Source: a virus
DNA: 36,454 nucleotides
Virus record (IMG/VR): IMGVR_UViG_3300030329_005938
Span: 1 to 36,454 of that record
Strand: one strand, 5' to 3'
The notes beneath the pieces were generated by a model that had not been told where the DNA came from, searched no databases, and worked only from the letters and a program-made list of their open reading frames with translations. The position numbers and the translations under genes are program-made. Positions within the stretch are counted from its first letter, which is position 1. The number at the start of each line of letters is the position of its first letter. Below, one piece after another: positions 1 to 7,790 of this stretch.

Positions 1-2364
1 CGAGGGCACGACAAGTATGCCCGTAACAACCGCAAAGACTGGTCTCTGTATAAGCACACGTACATGACTCGCTATTGGGAGTACATGACTGGTGATGACA
101 TGCCCAAGCGCAATCGTCGTTTGCGTGAGGTAGAGGTCGAGGTCAATCGGTTGTGGGGCGTCATCACTTCGTACCTTTCGGCCTTGTATCCACGAGCTAG
201 CCGAGTTGTGCTTTCACCGGACCCTACAGGAAAAGGTGACGCTGAAAAGTCAGAGATTTCTGTGAATCGAATGTTTGAGAGTCGTAAGATTCATGAGCGT
301 GTGATGACTGCGTTGCGTCAGGCATTGTTGTATCCAGGTGCTGGTATGAAGGTTGGATACAGACAAGGCCGTGGTAATCCCATGGATCGGGTTTGGATGC
401 GCGTGATTCCAATCTGGGAAATGCTTCTTGATACAGAAGTATCAGACACCGATGATGAGCGTTTCCGAGGACATATGTACTATCGACCGAAGCAAGAGGT
501 CGAGGAAGAGTATGGTCTAAGTGATTTGAATGGCGTTCGTCGTGTAGACTTTTTGTCTGGTTCAGACACAGAGGCTGATGATTACAAAAACCGCAAGAAA
601 TATGAAATACCTAACGACGACAACAACTTTGTTCGTGTGTTGGAGTTCTGCAATCTTGTGGATCATTATGTAGATCCTGAAAACCCTGACTTCAAATACG
701 AAGGCCGTTTAGAAATTTACGTTTTGGGTCAGGGTAATCATTCTAAAAAGCCCGTTTACGTTGGGCCACTTCCGTTTGCAAAGCATGACGGAGAGCCGCT
801 TGCTCACATTGTGCCATTGATTTTTAACTATGAGCCTGAGTTCCCGCTTCGCGGCATTGCTCACGTCAAACGATTGATGCCTCAATTCAAAGAGTTGAAT
901 GCATATCGGTCGTACATGGCGATGGCTACACGCAAAGATACTCGTCAGTATGTGACCCGTAAAGGGACATTTAATTCTGAGGAAATGACTCTTTTGACCG
1001 AGGGCCACGATGGTCTGATTCTTGAGGTTGATTCAGGGTATGAGCGACCACTCGCCGATGCTATTATTCCGATTCAGAACGCGCCGATTTCAGCTAACAT
1101 TCAAAACTACCTGGCCAATGTTGAAGTTGACTTGGAGCGTGTCATTGGGACGAGCCCAGCCGCCAGAGGTATCGTCACCAAAGCGACGGCGTACGAAGTA
1201 GAAACAGTTCAGCAATACACTGAGTCTGAGTTTGGTCTTCATGCTGCCATTAAGGATCAATGGCTTGCCAATCTGACTGAGTTGATGATGCGGGCGTTGA
1301 TTGCAGCCATGACTGACGATGGCAACAGTTCAGGCGCTTATGAGGCCCAGAAAACAGATGTTGCTGAAGTAGGCGCTTCTCTCCAAGAAGACCAAAGTGT
1401 TCCACCAGAAGAGCGTGAGCCAGAGACATTCGACATCGCCAAGATCAAATCACTCGCTGAAATGATTGGTGTTGATGTCAACGATGAAGACTTCAAAGAC
1501 CTCGCTTCTAAGATCACCATGAAGCGTGAGCTTGAAGACATGTCCGAGGATGAGTTGAACCTGCTTGGTTCTACACTCGCAGGTCGTACCGGAGACATCG
1601 AGCGTGCCACTGAAGATCGAGAAGAAGCTCAAGCTGAAATGGCTCTCGTGAAGAATACAGCAGCGTTGCAAGAGCCTCTCGTGGATGAGGATGTTGTTCC
1701 TCCACTTGGATTGTTTGCTACTGAGGACGAATACCAGATTGTAAGCGAGAAGATTATTCTACGAGATCGCAATGAGCAGATCGTAGTAACGGTTGAAGAT
1801 TTGGATGCAGACTTCTTGATCTCGTTTGTTGAAGGCGGTCGCACACCATTGAGTGACGCAGCGATGCAACAGAACTTGGTTGCTTTGCTTGAGCCATACA
1901 GCGCATTGTGGCAAACATCTACCCAGGGTGGTCCTGTTGGTGTTTTTGCCAAAAACTACATGAAAGTTCTCGCTGAGCGATTCGAGTTGCCGAAGGACTT
2001 GCATCCCGAAGAACTCGAAGCTGAGTTGAAGATGCAAGAAGAAAAAGCAGAGCAGCCACCCGAAGCGCCTCCTGAAGCACCGCCCGAAGCGCCTCCTGAA
2101 GAACCTACCCCTGAGCAAGCTCAAGAACCGCAGCCGGAACCTGAGCAACAGCCACAACAAGCGCCTGAGGGTCAGCCATCACCACAAGAGGTCATTGAGC
2201 AACTTAAAACCTTGCCCCCTGATCAAGCACTTCAGGCAATGAAGCAGCTTTTTGGTGAAGCTCCAGAGATTGCACAAGTAATTGAACAAATTGAACAGAT
2301 GCCGCCTGAGGAGCAGGGTCCGGCAATTCAACAGCTTTTGGAGGCAGTTAGTGCCAACGTATAG
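1..2364 (+). CDS. Portal (head-tail connector) protein, 5'-partial
   Basis: This is probably the dodecameric portal ring through which DNA is packaged and ejected. The frame is open from base 1 with no stop before the first ATG at 64, and the 21 upstream codons read as plausible protein (RGHDKYARNNRKDW...), so the true start lies outside the window. The layout matches P22/T7-type portals: an N-terminal segment with NRLWGVITSYLSALYP, a wing region (WMRVIPIWEMLLDTE), a helical stem region around MPQFKELNAYRSYMAMATRK, and a helix after GTSPAARGIVTKATAYE. After about residue 640 (counted from the ATG at 64) the chain becomes a long Pro/Glu/Gln-rich tail with PPEA repeats, then a short helical end. 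At 787 aa or more it is longer than T7 gp8 (about 536 aa), mainly because of this tail. The scaffold and capsid genes downstream support the call. Confidence 0.85.
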   Translation, partial: RGHDKYARNNRKDWSLYKHTYMTRYWEYMTGDDMPKRNRRLREVEVEVNRLWGVITSYLSALYPRASRVVLSPDPTGKGDAEKSEISVNRMFESRKIHERVMTALRQALLYPGAGMKVGYRQGRGNPMDRVWMRVIPIWEMLLDTEVSDTDDERFRGHMYYRPKQEVEEEYGLSDLNGVRRVDFLSGSDTEADDYKNRKKYEIPNDDNNFVRVLEFCNLVDHYVDPENPDFKYEGRLEIYVLGQGNHSKKPVYVGPLPFAKHDGEPLAHIVPLIFNYEPEFPLRGIAHVKRLMPQFKELNAYRSYMAMATRKDTRQYVTRKGTFNSEEMTLLTEGHDGLILEVDSGYERPLADAIIPIQNAPISANIQNYLANVEVDLERVIGTSPAARGIVTKATAYEVETVQQYTESEFGLHAAIKDQWLANLTELMMRALIAAMTDDGNSSGAYEAQKTDVAEVGASLQEDQSVPPEEREPETFDIAKIKSLAEMIGVDVNDEDFKDLASKITMKRELEDMSEDELNLLGSTLAGRTGDIERATEDREEAQAEMALVKNTAALQEPLVDEDVVPPLGLFATEDEYQIVSEKIILRDRNEQIVVTVEDLDADFLISFVEGGRTPLSDAAMQQNLVALLEPYSALWQTSTQGGPVGVFAKNYMKVLAERFELPKDLHPEELEAELKMQEEKAEQPPEAPPEAPPEAPPEEPTPEQAQEPQPEPEQQPQQAPEGQPSPQEVIEQLKTLPPDQALQAMKQLFGEAPEIAQVIEQIEQMPPEEQGPAIQQLLEAVSANV
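2056..2103 (+). repeat. Two tandem 24-nt units coding PPEAPPEA in the portal tail
   Basis: Two near-identical 24-nt units (2056-2079 and 2080-2103) encode PPEA PPEA and PPEA PPEE. They fall in the disordered C-terminal extension of the portal and keep the reading frame. They look like a small in-frame tandem duplication. Confidence 0.8.
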
Positions 2365-2947
2365 TTATAGATGTGAAGATTGTAATGAAGTAAAAGACCA
2401 CATGTTCCGGTTTTCCAATAGACCTGAGTTCGTCGATTGTGGTTCTTGTAGCGGTAAGTCGAAAAGAATTTTTACCATCAGTGATTCTCAGACAAACGAC
2501 CCATACAACAAAAAACAGCCACGTAAGCGACGAATGAATGGCTTCGTTATGCATTTGTACAAATGCTCCGACTGTGGCCACAAGTTTGAAGAGCTAGTCG
2601 ATTTTTCTAAAGGCGAAAATTACGACGACCCACAAGAGTGTCCTGAATGTGAATCTAAAAATTCTAAATGGATACCGATGGCTAGAATTGATCGATTTAG
2701 TGAAATGTTCCCTTATTATGACCGTGGTTTAGGTGTTATGCTTCAAAGCAAGCAACATCGTTTAGATATATGCAAAGAGCGCGGACTTACTCCAGTTGAT
2801 GGAGATTGGGATGCCGATAAAATGTTTAGTGAATGGGACATTAGAAAAGAAAATGAAGTAAAAGAGTATAATGATTACTGCGATAGATTAGAAAACCACC
2901 CTGCGTTTCGTCAATACAGAGAAGCGCGAGACAAAAAACGAGTTTAG
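2351..2947 (+). CDS. Double zinc-ribbon protein, FmdB-like
   Basis: A 198-aa protein starting at GTG 2351. The start is fixed by GGAGG at 2340-2344, six nt upstream, and by the resulting N-terminus MPTYSYRCEDC, which is typical of the FmdB/regulatory zinc-ribbon family (usually M-P-x-Y-x-Y-x-C-x-x-C). The frame is open further upstream, but that part overlaps the portal gene out of frame. The first ribbon has C8-x2-C11 and C30-x2-C33. A second has C72-x2-C75 and C97-x2-C100. The C-terminal half is charged and helical. The gene overlaps the portal end by 14 nt, so the two are probably translationally coupled. Single-ribbon FmdB-like proteins are known in phage structural clusters, but their role is not established. 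It could be a small virion or assembly factor or a nucleic-acid-binding regulator. Confidence 0.7.
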   Translation: MPTYSYRCEDCNEVKDHMFRFSNRPEFVDCGSCSGKSKRIFTISDSQTNDPYNKKQPRKRRMNGFVMHLYKCSDCGHKFEELVDFSKGENYDDPQECPECESKNSKWIPMARIDRFSEMFPYYDRGLGVMLQSKQHRLDICKERGLTPVDGDWDADKMFSEWDIRKENEVKEYNDYCDRLENHPAFRQYREARDKKRV

Positions 2948-2955
2948 GAAAGGCC

Positions 2956-3576
2956 ATGTACGGAATGAAAAAAGAATACGGACAGCCCAACGAGTATGGG
3001 CAGCCTCAAGAACAAATGGCAGGTGAGCCTCCAATGGAGGAGCCCGCAGCGATGGAGCAGGCACCAGCAGATCCGCAAGCAGAAATGGAGCAACAGTTCC
3101 AGCAAATGGCTCAATCTGCTCCACAGCCTGAAAAGCCATTTACCGTGAAAGTTATTCAGCGCATGGTCAAGACCCTCAACGCCACCATGTCTAAGCTTAC
3201 AGACGAAGAAATTCCTGAAATTTCATTTGAACCTGAAGACGCAAAGGGCGGCAAGTACGACCAGGCTTTGCCAGGTGAGTTATTTGTAATGCTCATTGCA
3301 ATCACTCAACTGCTTCAAATGGTTGGTGGTGGAGAGTTTGCAGATAAGTATGAGTTCGACCCATACACTGCTGTAACTGATACTGATATTCGTAAAATTA
3401 CCGCTCAATTGCAGAGAATCGGCAAAGACAAAAAGCTGGTTAAAGCGGTGAAAGAAATGACTGCAGGTGAAGACATGACCGAAGGCGCAGAGCCGATGGA
3501 TGACGAGCCAGACATGCAGTCGCCTCCTGCTCAGATGTCTGAAGAAGATTCAGAACTTGCGTCGGCTATGGCATAG
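2956..3576 (+). CDS. Unknown Gln/Pro/Met-rich protein of the head cluster
   Basis: A 206-aa protein that I do not recognise. It has AGGAAAGG just upstream of ATG 2956. Residues 1-60 are low-complexity and rich in Gln, Pro, Met and Glu. Residues about 60-160 look folded and mostly helical, with a hydrophobic helix around ELFVMLIAITQLLQMVGG and a second helical part near TDIRKITAQLQRIGKDKK. The last 40 residues are acidic and disordered (D/E/M/P-rich). Its place between portal and scaffold suggests a head assembly or minor virion protein. The acidic tail would also suit a small scaffold-associated partner. No enzymatic motif is visible. Confidence 0.75.
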   Translation: MYGMKKEYGQPNEYGQPQEQMAGEPPMEEPAAMEQAPADPQAEMEQQFQQMAQSAPQPEKPFTVKVIQRMVKTLNATMSKLTDEEIPEISFEPEDAKGGKYDQALPGELFVMLIAITQLLQMVGGGEFADKYEFDPYTAVTDTDIRKITAQLQRIGKDKKLVKAVKEMTAGEDMTEGAEPMDDEPDMQSPPAQMSEEDSELASAMA

Positions 3577-3638
3577 ACTTAGAACAATTAAATTAGTAAA
3601 TAATATGGTAGTATTTTTCGAACCTAAGGGAGTATTTT
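3577..3638 (+). promoter_or_regulatory. AT-rich leader before the scaffold gene, possible promoter
   Basis: This 62-nt gap is much more AT-rich than its surroundings. It contains TAAATAATATGG, with a TAATAT -10-like hexamer at 3601-3606 and a weak -35-like TTAGAA 16 nt upstream (3579-3584). An AAGGGAG ribosome binding site precedes GTG 3639. Matches to the sigma-70 consensus are poor, so only the position and base composition favour a promoter here. A phage-specific late promoter is also possible. Confidence 0.3.
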
Positions 3639-4595
3639 GTGAGTGACGAAACTGTAAATGAAATGAATGTTGAAGAAAGTGCCGGGTCTACCGGGCTTCT
3701 CGACGAATCAAACGATGTAAGTGCGGAGCCTACTTTTGCCGCAGAAGATGACTCGTCTGTGCAATTTGCTGATGACGGCGCTGATTCTGCACCAAACGTT
3801 GAATCTGCTCCCGTAAATTTTGACCCATTGTCTCACGATATTGACGATGAAGAGTTGAAGACTGATGGTTTCTATGATGGCATCACTGAGCATGACATCA
3901 AAGAGCTTCCAACAGTAGCTCGTCGCATGCTGCACAACTTTCGTGTCGCATATAAGATGAAGCAAAACGATCTTGATGAAAAGTATCAAAATCGCTTGAA
4001 TGAGTATAAAAAGCGCGAACAACAAATTGAACACTTGGAACGGGACTTTGCTCGCCGACAAGCTGAATTTGCATCATTGGTCGAAGATCCAGCAATCCAA
4101 GAAGCGTTGAAGGTTGAAGAAGGCGAATTGCCAGACATTATGTCGGAAGATGGCATCAACGCCCATATCAACCGTCGAGTTGCAGAAGCCGTGAACAACG
4201 TCTTTTCGCCAATGCAACAAGCTTCTGCACAGCGCCGCCAAGAAGCGGCGTTTTATGATTTTTTAGAATCTCATCCTGAAATGAAGAATTCATCTTTCAA
4301 GAAGGAAGTTGCAGCCCTTGTAACTGAGCGAAAAAATACTGACGCACCATTGAGCACTCAAGACGCTTACGAGGTCGTCAAGGCACGTAAAATCATGGCA
4401 GAACAGCGCGCTCGTGTTGATAAAGAACGTCGAGCCAGAGCAGATGCAGCACGCCGAGTGCAGCGAAACTCAATGAGCGGTTCTCCTGATGCGATGCAAA
4501 TCCCCCCTGAGGTCAAGAAGCAAGGTGCGGCTTCGATTGCTGCTTGGCTCAAGTCAAACCCCGAAGCTGCGAAAGCACTGTCTAACTACCGCTAA
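3639..4595 (+). CDS. Scaffold-like head assembly protein
   Basis: A 318-aa, highly charged, mostly helical protein immediately before the major capsid gene, which is where podoviruses keep their scaffolding protein. It starts at GTG 3639 with AAGGGAG upstream. Residues 1-80 are acidic and disordered. About 95-150 is a strong coiled coil (around DEKYQNRLNEYKKREQQIEH), and about 240-280 is a basic helix rich in Arg and Ala (KERRARADAARRVQR). The C-terminal 30 residues form a small basic helix pair of the kind scaffolds use to bind the capsid. Scaffolds diverge quickly, so the call rests on position, charge pattern and coiled coil rather than on a conserved motif. Confidence 0.75.
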   Translation: MSDETVNEMNVEESAGSTGLLDESNDVSAEPTFAAEDDSSVQFADDGADSAPNVESAPVNFDPLSHDIDDEELKTDGFYDGITEHDIKELPTVARRMLHNFRVAYKMKQNDLDEKYQNRLNEYKKREQQIEHLERDFARRQAEFASLVEDPAIQEALKVEEGELPDIMSEDGINAHINRRVAEAVNNVFSPMQQASAQRRQEAAFYDFLESHPEMKNSSFKKEVAALVTERKNTDAPLSTQDAYEVVKARKIMAEQRARVDKERRARADAARRVQRNSMSGSPDAMQIPPEVKKQGAASIAAWLKSNPEAAKALSNYR

Positions 4596-4607
4596 TAGGA
4601 GCCTAAA

Positions 4608-5660
4608 ATGGCAACTACTTCCCTGACCATTGGAAACGAACTGCTTTCCACCACCATGCACATCCTGATGAAGGACTTTCGTGACAATGTTTACGAATCA
4701 GTAGCCTTCTTGGATGCACAAGAGCGTATTCACGGATCGGGTAAACCCGTTCAGTCTGGTGGATCACGCATCGTTGTTCCGCTTGGTTTTGGTGAGCACT
4801 CCTCAACAACCCGCCTTCAGACTGGTTTCGAGCGCATCGACCTTAGTGTCGAAGATGTGTTCCAACCTGCACAGTACGACTTCGGTCACGTTGTGCGTCC
4901 AGTCGCTATCTCTTCGGAAGAAGAAATGGTCAACCAAGGTGATGCTGCCATTCTCTCGATTCTTGAGAGCCGCGTGATGATGACTGCAAACGCTCTCAAG
5001 CGTGAGTACGTCAAGCAAATCGTTGCTGGTGGTCAAGCCGGTTGGGAAGATTGGAACACACTTAACGGCTTCGATGTCACCAGTGGAGATCACCAAGGGT
5101 TCCTCGAAGAGAACGCAGTAAGTGCTCAAGGAAACACTGTTGGTGGCGTAAGCAAGTCTACCTTCAGCGGAAAGACTGGTTGGCAAAACCAAATCTTTGA
5201 CGGTGCTGGATCGTTCAACTCGAACGGCCTCGCAGGTCTTTACGACCTCAAGGTTGAGATCAACGCTGTGTCTCCTTCTGGAGCGCCCAACGTGATCCTT
5301 GCTTCCCGCGCTGGCTTCAAGAACCTGAAGCGTGCCCTTCGGGCTCACGAGCGGTACGTCGATCAGTCCAAGATCGATGGTGGACGCATGATCGAAACCT
5401 TCGACGGTGTGCCAATCAACGTTGAGTACAACATGCCCAACGATGGTACTGCTACTACCGCTGATCCAATCAGCTTCTACTTCTTGAACATGAACGACAT
5501 CTACACCCTCTGGGATCCACAAGGTTACTTCGACCTGTCGGACTTCGAGACTGTGTCTGGTGAGTACGATGTTCGCGCTGCTAAGCTCCGGTGCCGTGGT
5601 CAACTGATCGCCAAGCACCTCGGTTCCAGCGGTGTTGCATTCGACCTGGATACCTTCTAG
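4608..5660 (+). CDS. Major capsid protein (HK97-fold type)
   Basis: A 350-aa protein with a strong ribosome binding site (AATAGGAGCC) before ATG 4608. It has an N-terminal helical arm followed by an E-loop-like beta segment (GGSRIVVPLGFGEHSS). Next comes a long spine-type helix (AAILSILESRVMMTANALKR), and then P- and A-domain-like regions with SPSGAPNVILASRAGFKNLK and FDGVPINVEYN. It ends with a strand-rich segment containing LWDPQGYFDLSDF. Length, position after the scaffold and rich use of optimal codons all fit the main shell protein. A terminator-like hairpin directly follows the stop codon, which suits a highly expressed transcript. Confidence 0.88.
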   Translation: MATTSLTIGNELLSTTMHILMKDFRDNVYESVAFLDAQERIHGSGKPVQSGGSRIVVPLGFGEHSSTTRLQTGFERIDLSVEDVFQPAQYDFGHVVRPVAISSEEEMVNQGDAAILSILESRVMMTANALKREYVKQIVAGGQAGWEDWNTLNGFDVTSGDHQGFLEENAVSAQGNTVGGVSKSTFSGKTGWQNQIFDGAGSFNSNGLAGLYDLKVEINAVSPSGAPNVILASRAGFKNLKRALRAHERYVDQSKIDGGRMIETFDGVPINVEYNMPNDGTATTADPISFYFLNMNDIYTLWDPQGYFDLSDFETVSGEYDVRAAKLRCRGQLIAKHLGSSGVAFDLDTF

Positions 5661-5672
5661 GTCATCCTGATT

Positions 5673-5705
5673 GGGTGGGGGTCGCGGTGATCCCCACCCT
5701 ATTTC
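5673..5705 (+). terminator. Terminator-like hairpin after the capsid gene
   Basis: GGGTGGGG (5673-5680) pairs perfectly with CCCCACCC (5692-5699) across an 11-nt loop. A short weak T-run (TATTT) follows. The stem is strong but the U-tract is poor, so termination may be partial, which would set a capsid-to-downstream expression ratio. Confidence 0.65.
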
Positions 5706-5736
5706 ATAGCCATTTAGTCAAAAGAGGGAGGACAAC

Positions 5737-6231
5737 ATGGCAATTCACAAGATCGATGGTGTCGACGGCGACAACAATTTTCCTAAGAAGTTTGTGCGAC
5801 TTCACTGCACCACTGCCACAATCGCAAAGGGTGATTGGGTCATGATTGATGTTGCTGATACCACTAATGGTAGGGGTAACTCTTGTAAGCAAATTACCAG
5901 TAATGTTGCTGGTGCTGAGCCTGCTTTTGGTGTTGCAACTGAAACGCTAACCGCAGCAGGTATTCTCAAGGTTCAAACTGCTGGCCTCTATGGTGACGGC
6001 ACAACTGGCGGTGGTGCTAGAACTGGCGGAAGTGTTACCGCTGGAGCAGTCCTTGCTGCTGGAGACACTGTAGGAGCAGGTTCACCTGGCGCTGCCGGTG
6101 CAGTAATGAACTTTGCGGGTGCAACTCACGTATCTGCTGCACCCTGTGGTCTTGCTTTGGTAGCAGATGGCGACGGCGACTACGGTGCCGCCGAGACTAC
6201 TGTTCTGATTTACGATCAGGGCCTCTTCTAA
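5737..6231 (+). CDS. Probable capsid decoration/stabilisation protein
   Basis: A 164-aa Gly/Ala/Thr-rich, beta-dominated protein with a strong site (GGGAGGACAAC) before ATG 5737. It has no membrane segment and no catalytic motif. The stretch AKGDWVMIDVADTT and later AVLAAGDTVGAG resemble the short beta-barrel repeats of phage head decoration proteins, which bind the outside of the shell. The gene sits alone between two hairpin terminators, directly after the major capsid gene, as expected for a separately dosed and abundant head protein. The family assignment is by context and composition only; a head fibre or completion protein is also possible. Confidence 0.6.
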   Translation: MAIHKIDGVDGDNNFPKKFVRLHCTTATIAKGDWVMIDVADTTNGRGNSCKQITSNVAGAEPAFGVATETLTAAGILKVQTAGLYGDGTTGGGARTGGSVTAGAVLAAGDTVGAGSPGAAGAVMNFAGATHVSAAPCGLALVADGDGDYGAAETTVLIYDQGLF

Positions 6232-6263
6232 GCCATATTCGCTACCGGACCTCGGTCCATTCT

Positions 6264-6304
6264 CGGCTGCTGGGGTATACTTCTCCAGCAGCCGTTTTCT
6301 TTTT
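6264..6304 (+). terminator. Strong rho-independent terminator
   Basis: CGGCTGCTGG (6264-6273) pairs perfectly with CCAGCAGCCG (6285-6294) across an 11-nt loop and is followed by TTTTCTTTTT (6295-6304). It ends the capsid/decoration transcript. The T-run ends where the GGAG ribosome binding site (6305-6308) of the next gene begins, so transcription of the tail genes needs read-through or antitermination. Confidence 0.9.
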
Positions 6305-6314
6305 GGAGTCTGAC

Positions 6315-7790
6315 GTGAATCTCAAAGACATGATCACAGAAATCAACTCTGCGTTGGACTACAACCCAGACTTGAAGCAGTATGATGACAATGTTGCCCG
6401 TGTAATCAACCGCCACTATTTGCAGGTCTCAAGCCAGTACCAGTGGCTGTTCATGCAAAAGCGCCATGTGTTCATTCTCAGGAAGGACATCACGCCAAGC
6501 CCTCCGGTCGAGCCGGCAGAGACTACGGTCGACGTACTGACTACGGACGGCTCAAGGTTGGTTGCACTGCCCACAACAACTGGAGCAGGGATCCGAAACC
6601 TGCCCTCAGACATCGCGGGTCAAACTCTTGTTGTCGACAACATTGAGTACTTGATCACTCACTTTCGAGACGCGCGCACCTTTGTTGTAGACACCCCCAT
6701 ACCCACTGGAACGCACACTTCTTGGACGATTAAGTACGTCACATATCCAATGCCCAGGGATTCAGTTGAGATCCTCGGTGTTATGGACCGTGGTTTGAGT
6801 CAAAATGAAATATTGGGATTCAGCACAGATGAAGTCAATACGAAGTTGACCGGTCCGAATCGAGGCCGGTTTATATTCTTGGATGCCCGAAAAGAAGAAT
6901 ACCTTCAACTTGATCGTCAAGATACTGGCGATTCATTCGTCAGTGTTGAAGAAATTCACAACAACTTGAGGCCACCAGATTACGCCCCACATGTTGGTGT
7001 AAAAATTACCACATTAGGTACTGACTTTAGCGCAATTCGAGGTGCCACTTATGAATACTGCTACACCTTTTTGTATGCCGGTAAAGAAGGCCCCCCCTCT
7101 CCGATCGCTTCAGTAACAGTACCCGAGTCAGGAAGCTTCAGGATCCAAGTCGCTCGTTTGATGAACACCAGCGCCAATTACACAGACTCCACAATCGATA
7201 CAGCGACTGGTAGATACAAAAAAATATACCGACGAATAGCAATCAAACCAGAGCGGGTCATTGGTGTTCCCTTGGATCGATTAGATACGGGCATGGGTCC
7301 GTGGCGACATATCGCAACGGTATCCGAAGCCAACACTGCTTATACCGACAACTTCAAAGAGCTTGAAACGAACACTGTTATGACCGGTGTAACGTTCGAC
7401 TCTACAGTCAGTGCATCAGGAGATCTGTTCGATCTCGAACATCTGAATGAGATTGGTCCTCGTCAATATCTTCGTTTTTGGTACTCACCTGGTTCTGATT
7501 ATCCAGTAGAAGCAAGATACCATCGTCGTCCTTTGCGGCTTGTAAATGACGCTGATTCGCCTGAGTGGCCAGTTCAATACCATCATTACCTTGTATACGC
7601 GGCGTTGAAAGACATTTGCCTTCAACACGGAATGGTCAACAATAGTCAATTGTATGAAGCACGAGCAAAAGAATTGCTTGAGCGAATGAAATCTAAGTAC
7701 TTGTCACGCACTGATCGCATGTTCATTCGGCGTGGATTTGATCGGTCGATGGCTGATCGTGAACGTTTTGGAATCCCGAGTAAATCATGA
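6315..7790 (+). CDS. Tail adaptor-like protein (gp11/head-completion type)
   Basis: A 491-aa protein. Start GTG 6315 is chosen because GGAG at 6305-6308 is six nt away; a TTG at 6303 is in frame but lacks a site. The first 55 residues form helices (MITEINSALDYNPDLKQYDD, then NRHYLQVSSQYQWLFMQKRH), like the helical bundle of T7 gp11-type adaptors that dock under the portal. A beta-rich part follows. About residues 235-290 resemble a fibronectin-III-like insert (YEYCYTFLYAGKEGPPSPIA). The end returns to helices (QYHHYLVYAALKDICLQHG). It is longer than T7 gp11 (about 196 aa) because of the beta insertions. Pairing with the nozzle-like gene, which overlaps by 4 nt, is the main support. Confidence 0.62.
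   Translation: MNLKDMITEINSALDYNPDLKQYDDNVARVINRHYLQVSSQYQWLFMQKRHVFILRKDITPSPPVEPAETTVDVLTTDGSRLVALPTTTGAGIRNLPSDIAGQTLVVDNIEYLITHFRDARTFVVDTPIPTGTHTSWTIKYVTYPMPRDSVEILGVMDRGLSQNEILGFSTDEVNTKLTGPNRGRFIFLDARKEEYLQLDRQDTGDSFVSVEEIHNNLRPPDYAPHVGVKITTLGTDFSAIRGATYEYCYTFLYAGKEGPPSPIASVTVPESGSFRIQVARLMNTSANYTDSTIDTATGRYKKIYRRIAIKPERVIGVPLDRLDTGMGPWRHIATVSEANTAYTDNFKELETNTVMTGVTFDSTVSASGDLFDLEHLNEIGPRQYLRFWYSPGSDYPVEARYHRRPLRLVNDADSPEWPVQYHHYLVYAALKDICLQHGMVNNSQLYEARAKELLERMKSKYLSRTDRMFIRRGFDRSMADRERFGIPSKS

Noticed and set aside
64-66. ATG at 64 as the start of the portal gene
   Set aside because: The frame is open from base 1 and the upstream codons look coding, so the gene starts outside the window.
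2282-2350. Longer start for the zinc-ribbon protein
   Set aside because: The extension overlaps the portal gene out of frame, while GTG 2351 has an ideal ribosome site and the FmdB-type N-terminus.
4803-5618. Long antisense reading frame (271 codons) opposite the capsid gene
   Set aside because: It mirrors the strong codon bias of the capsid gene, has no clear ribosome site and no recognisable domain.
5673-6304. tRNA or other structured RNA gene around the capsid/decoration gaps
   Set aside because: The only structures are simple hairpins; no cloverleaf or anticodon arm is found.
6303-6314. TTG 6303 as start of the adaptor-like gene
   Set aside because: It lies in the terminator T-run and upstream of the GGAG site that suits GTG 6315.
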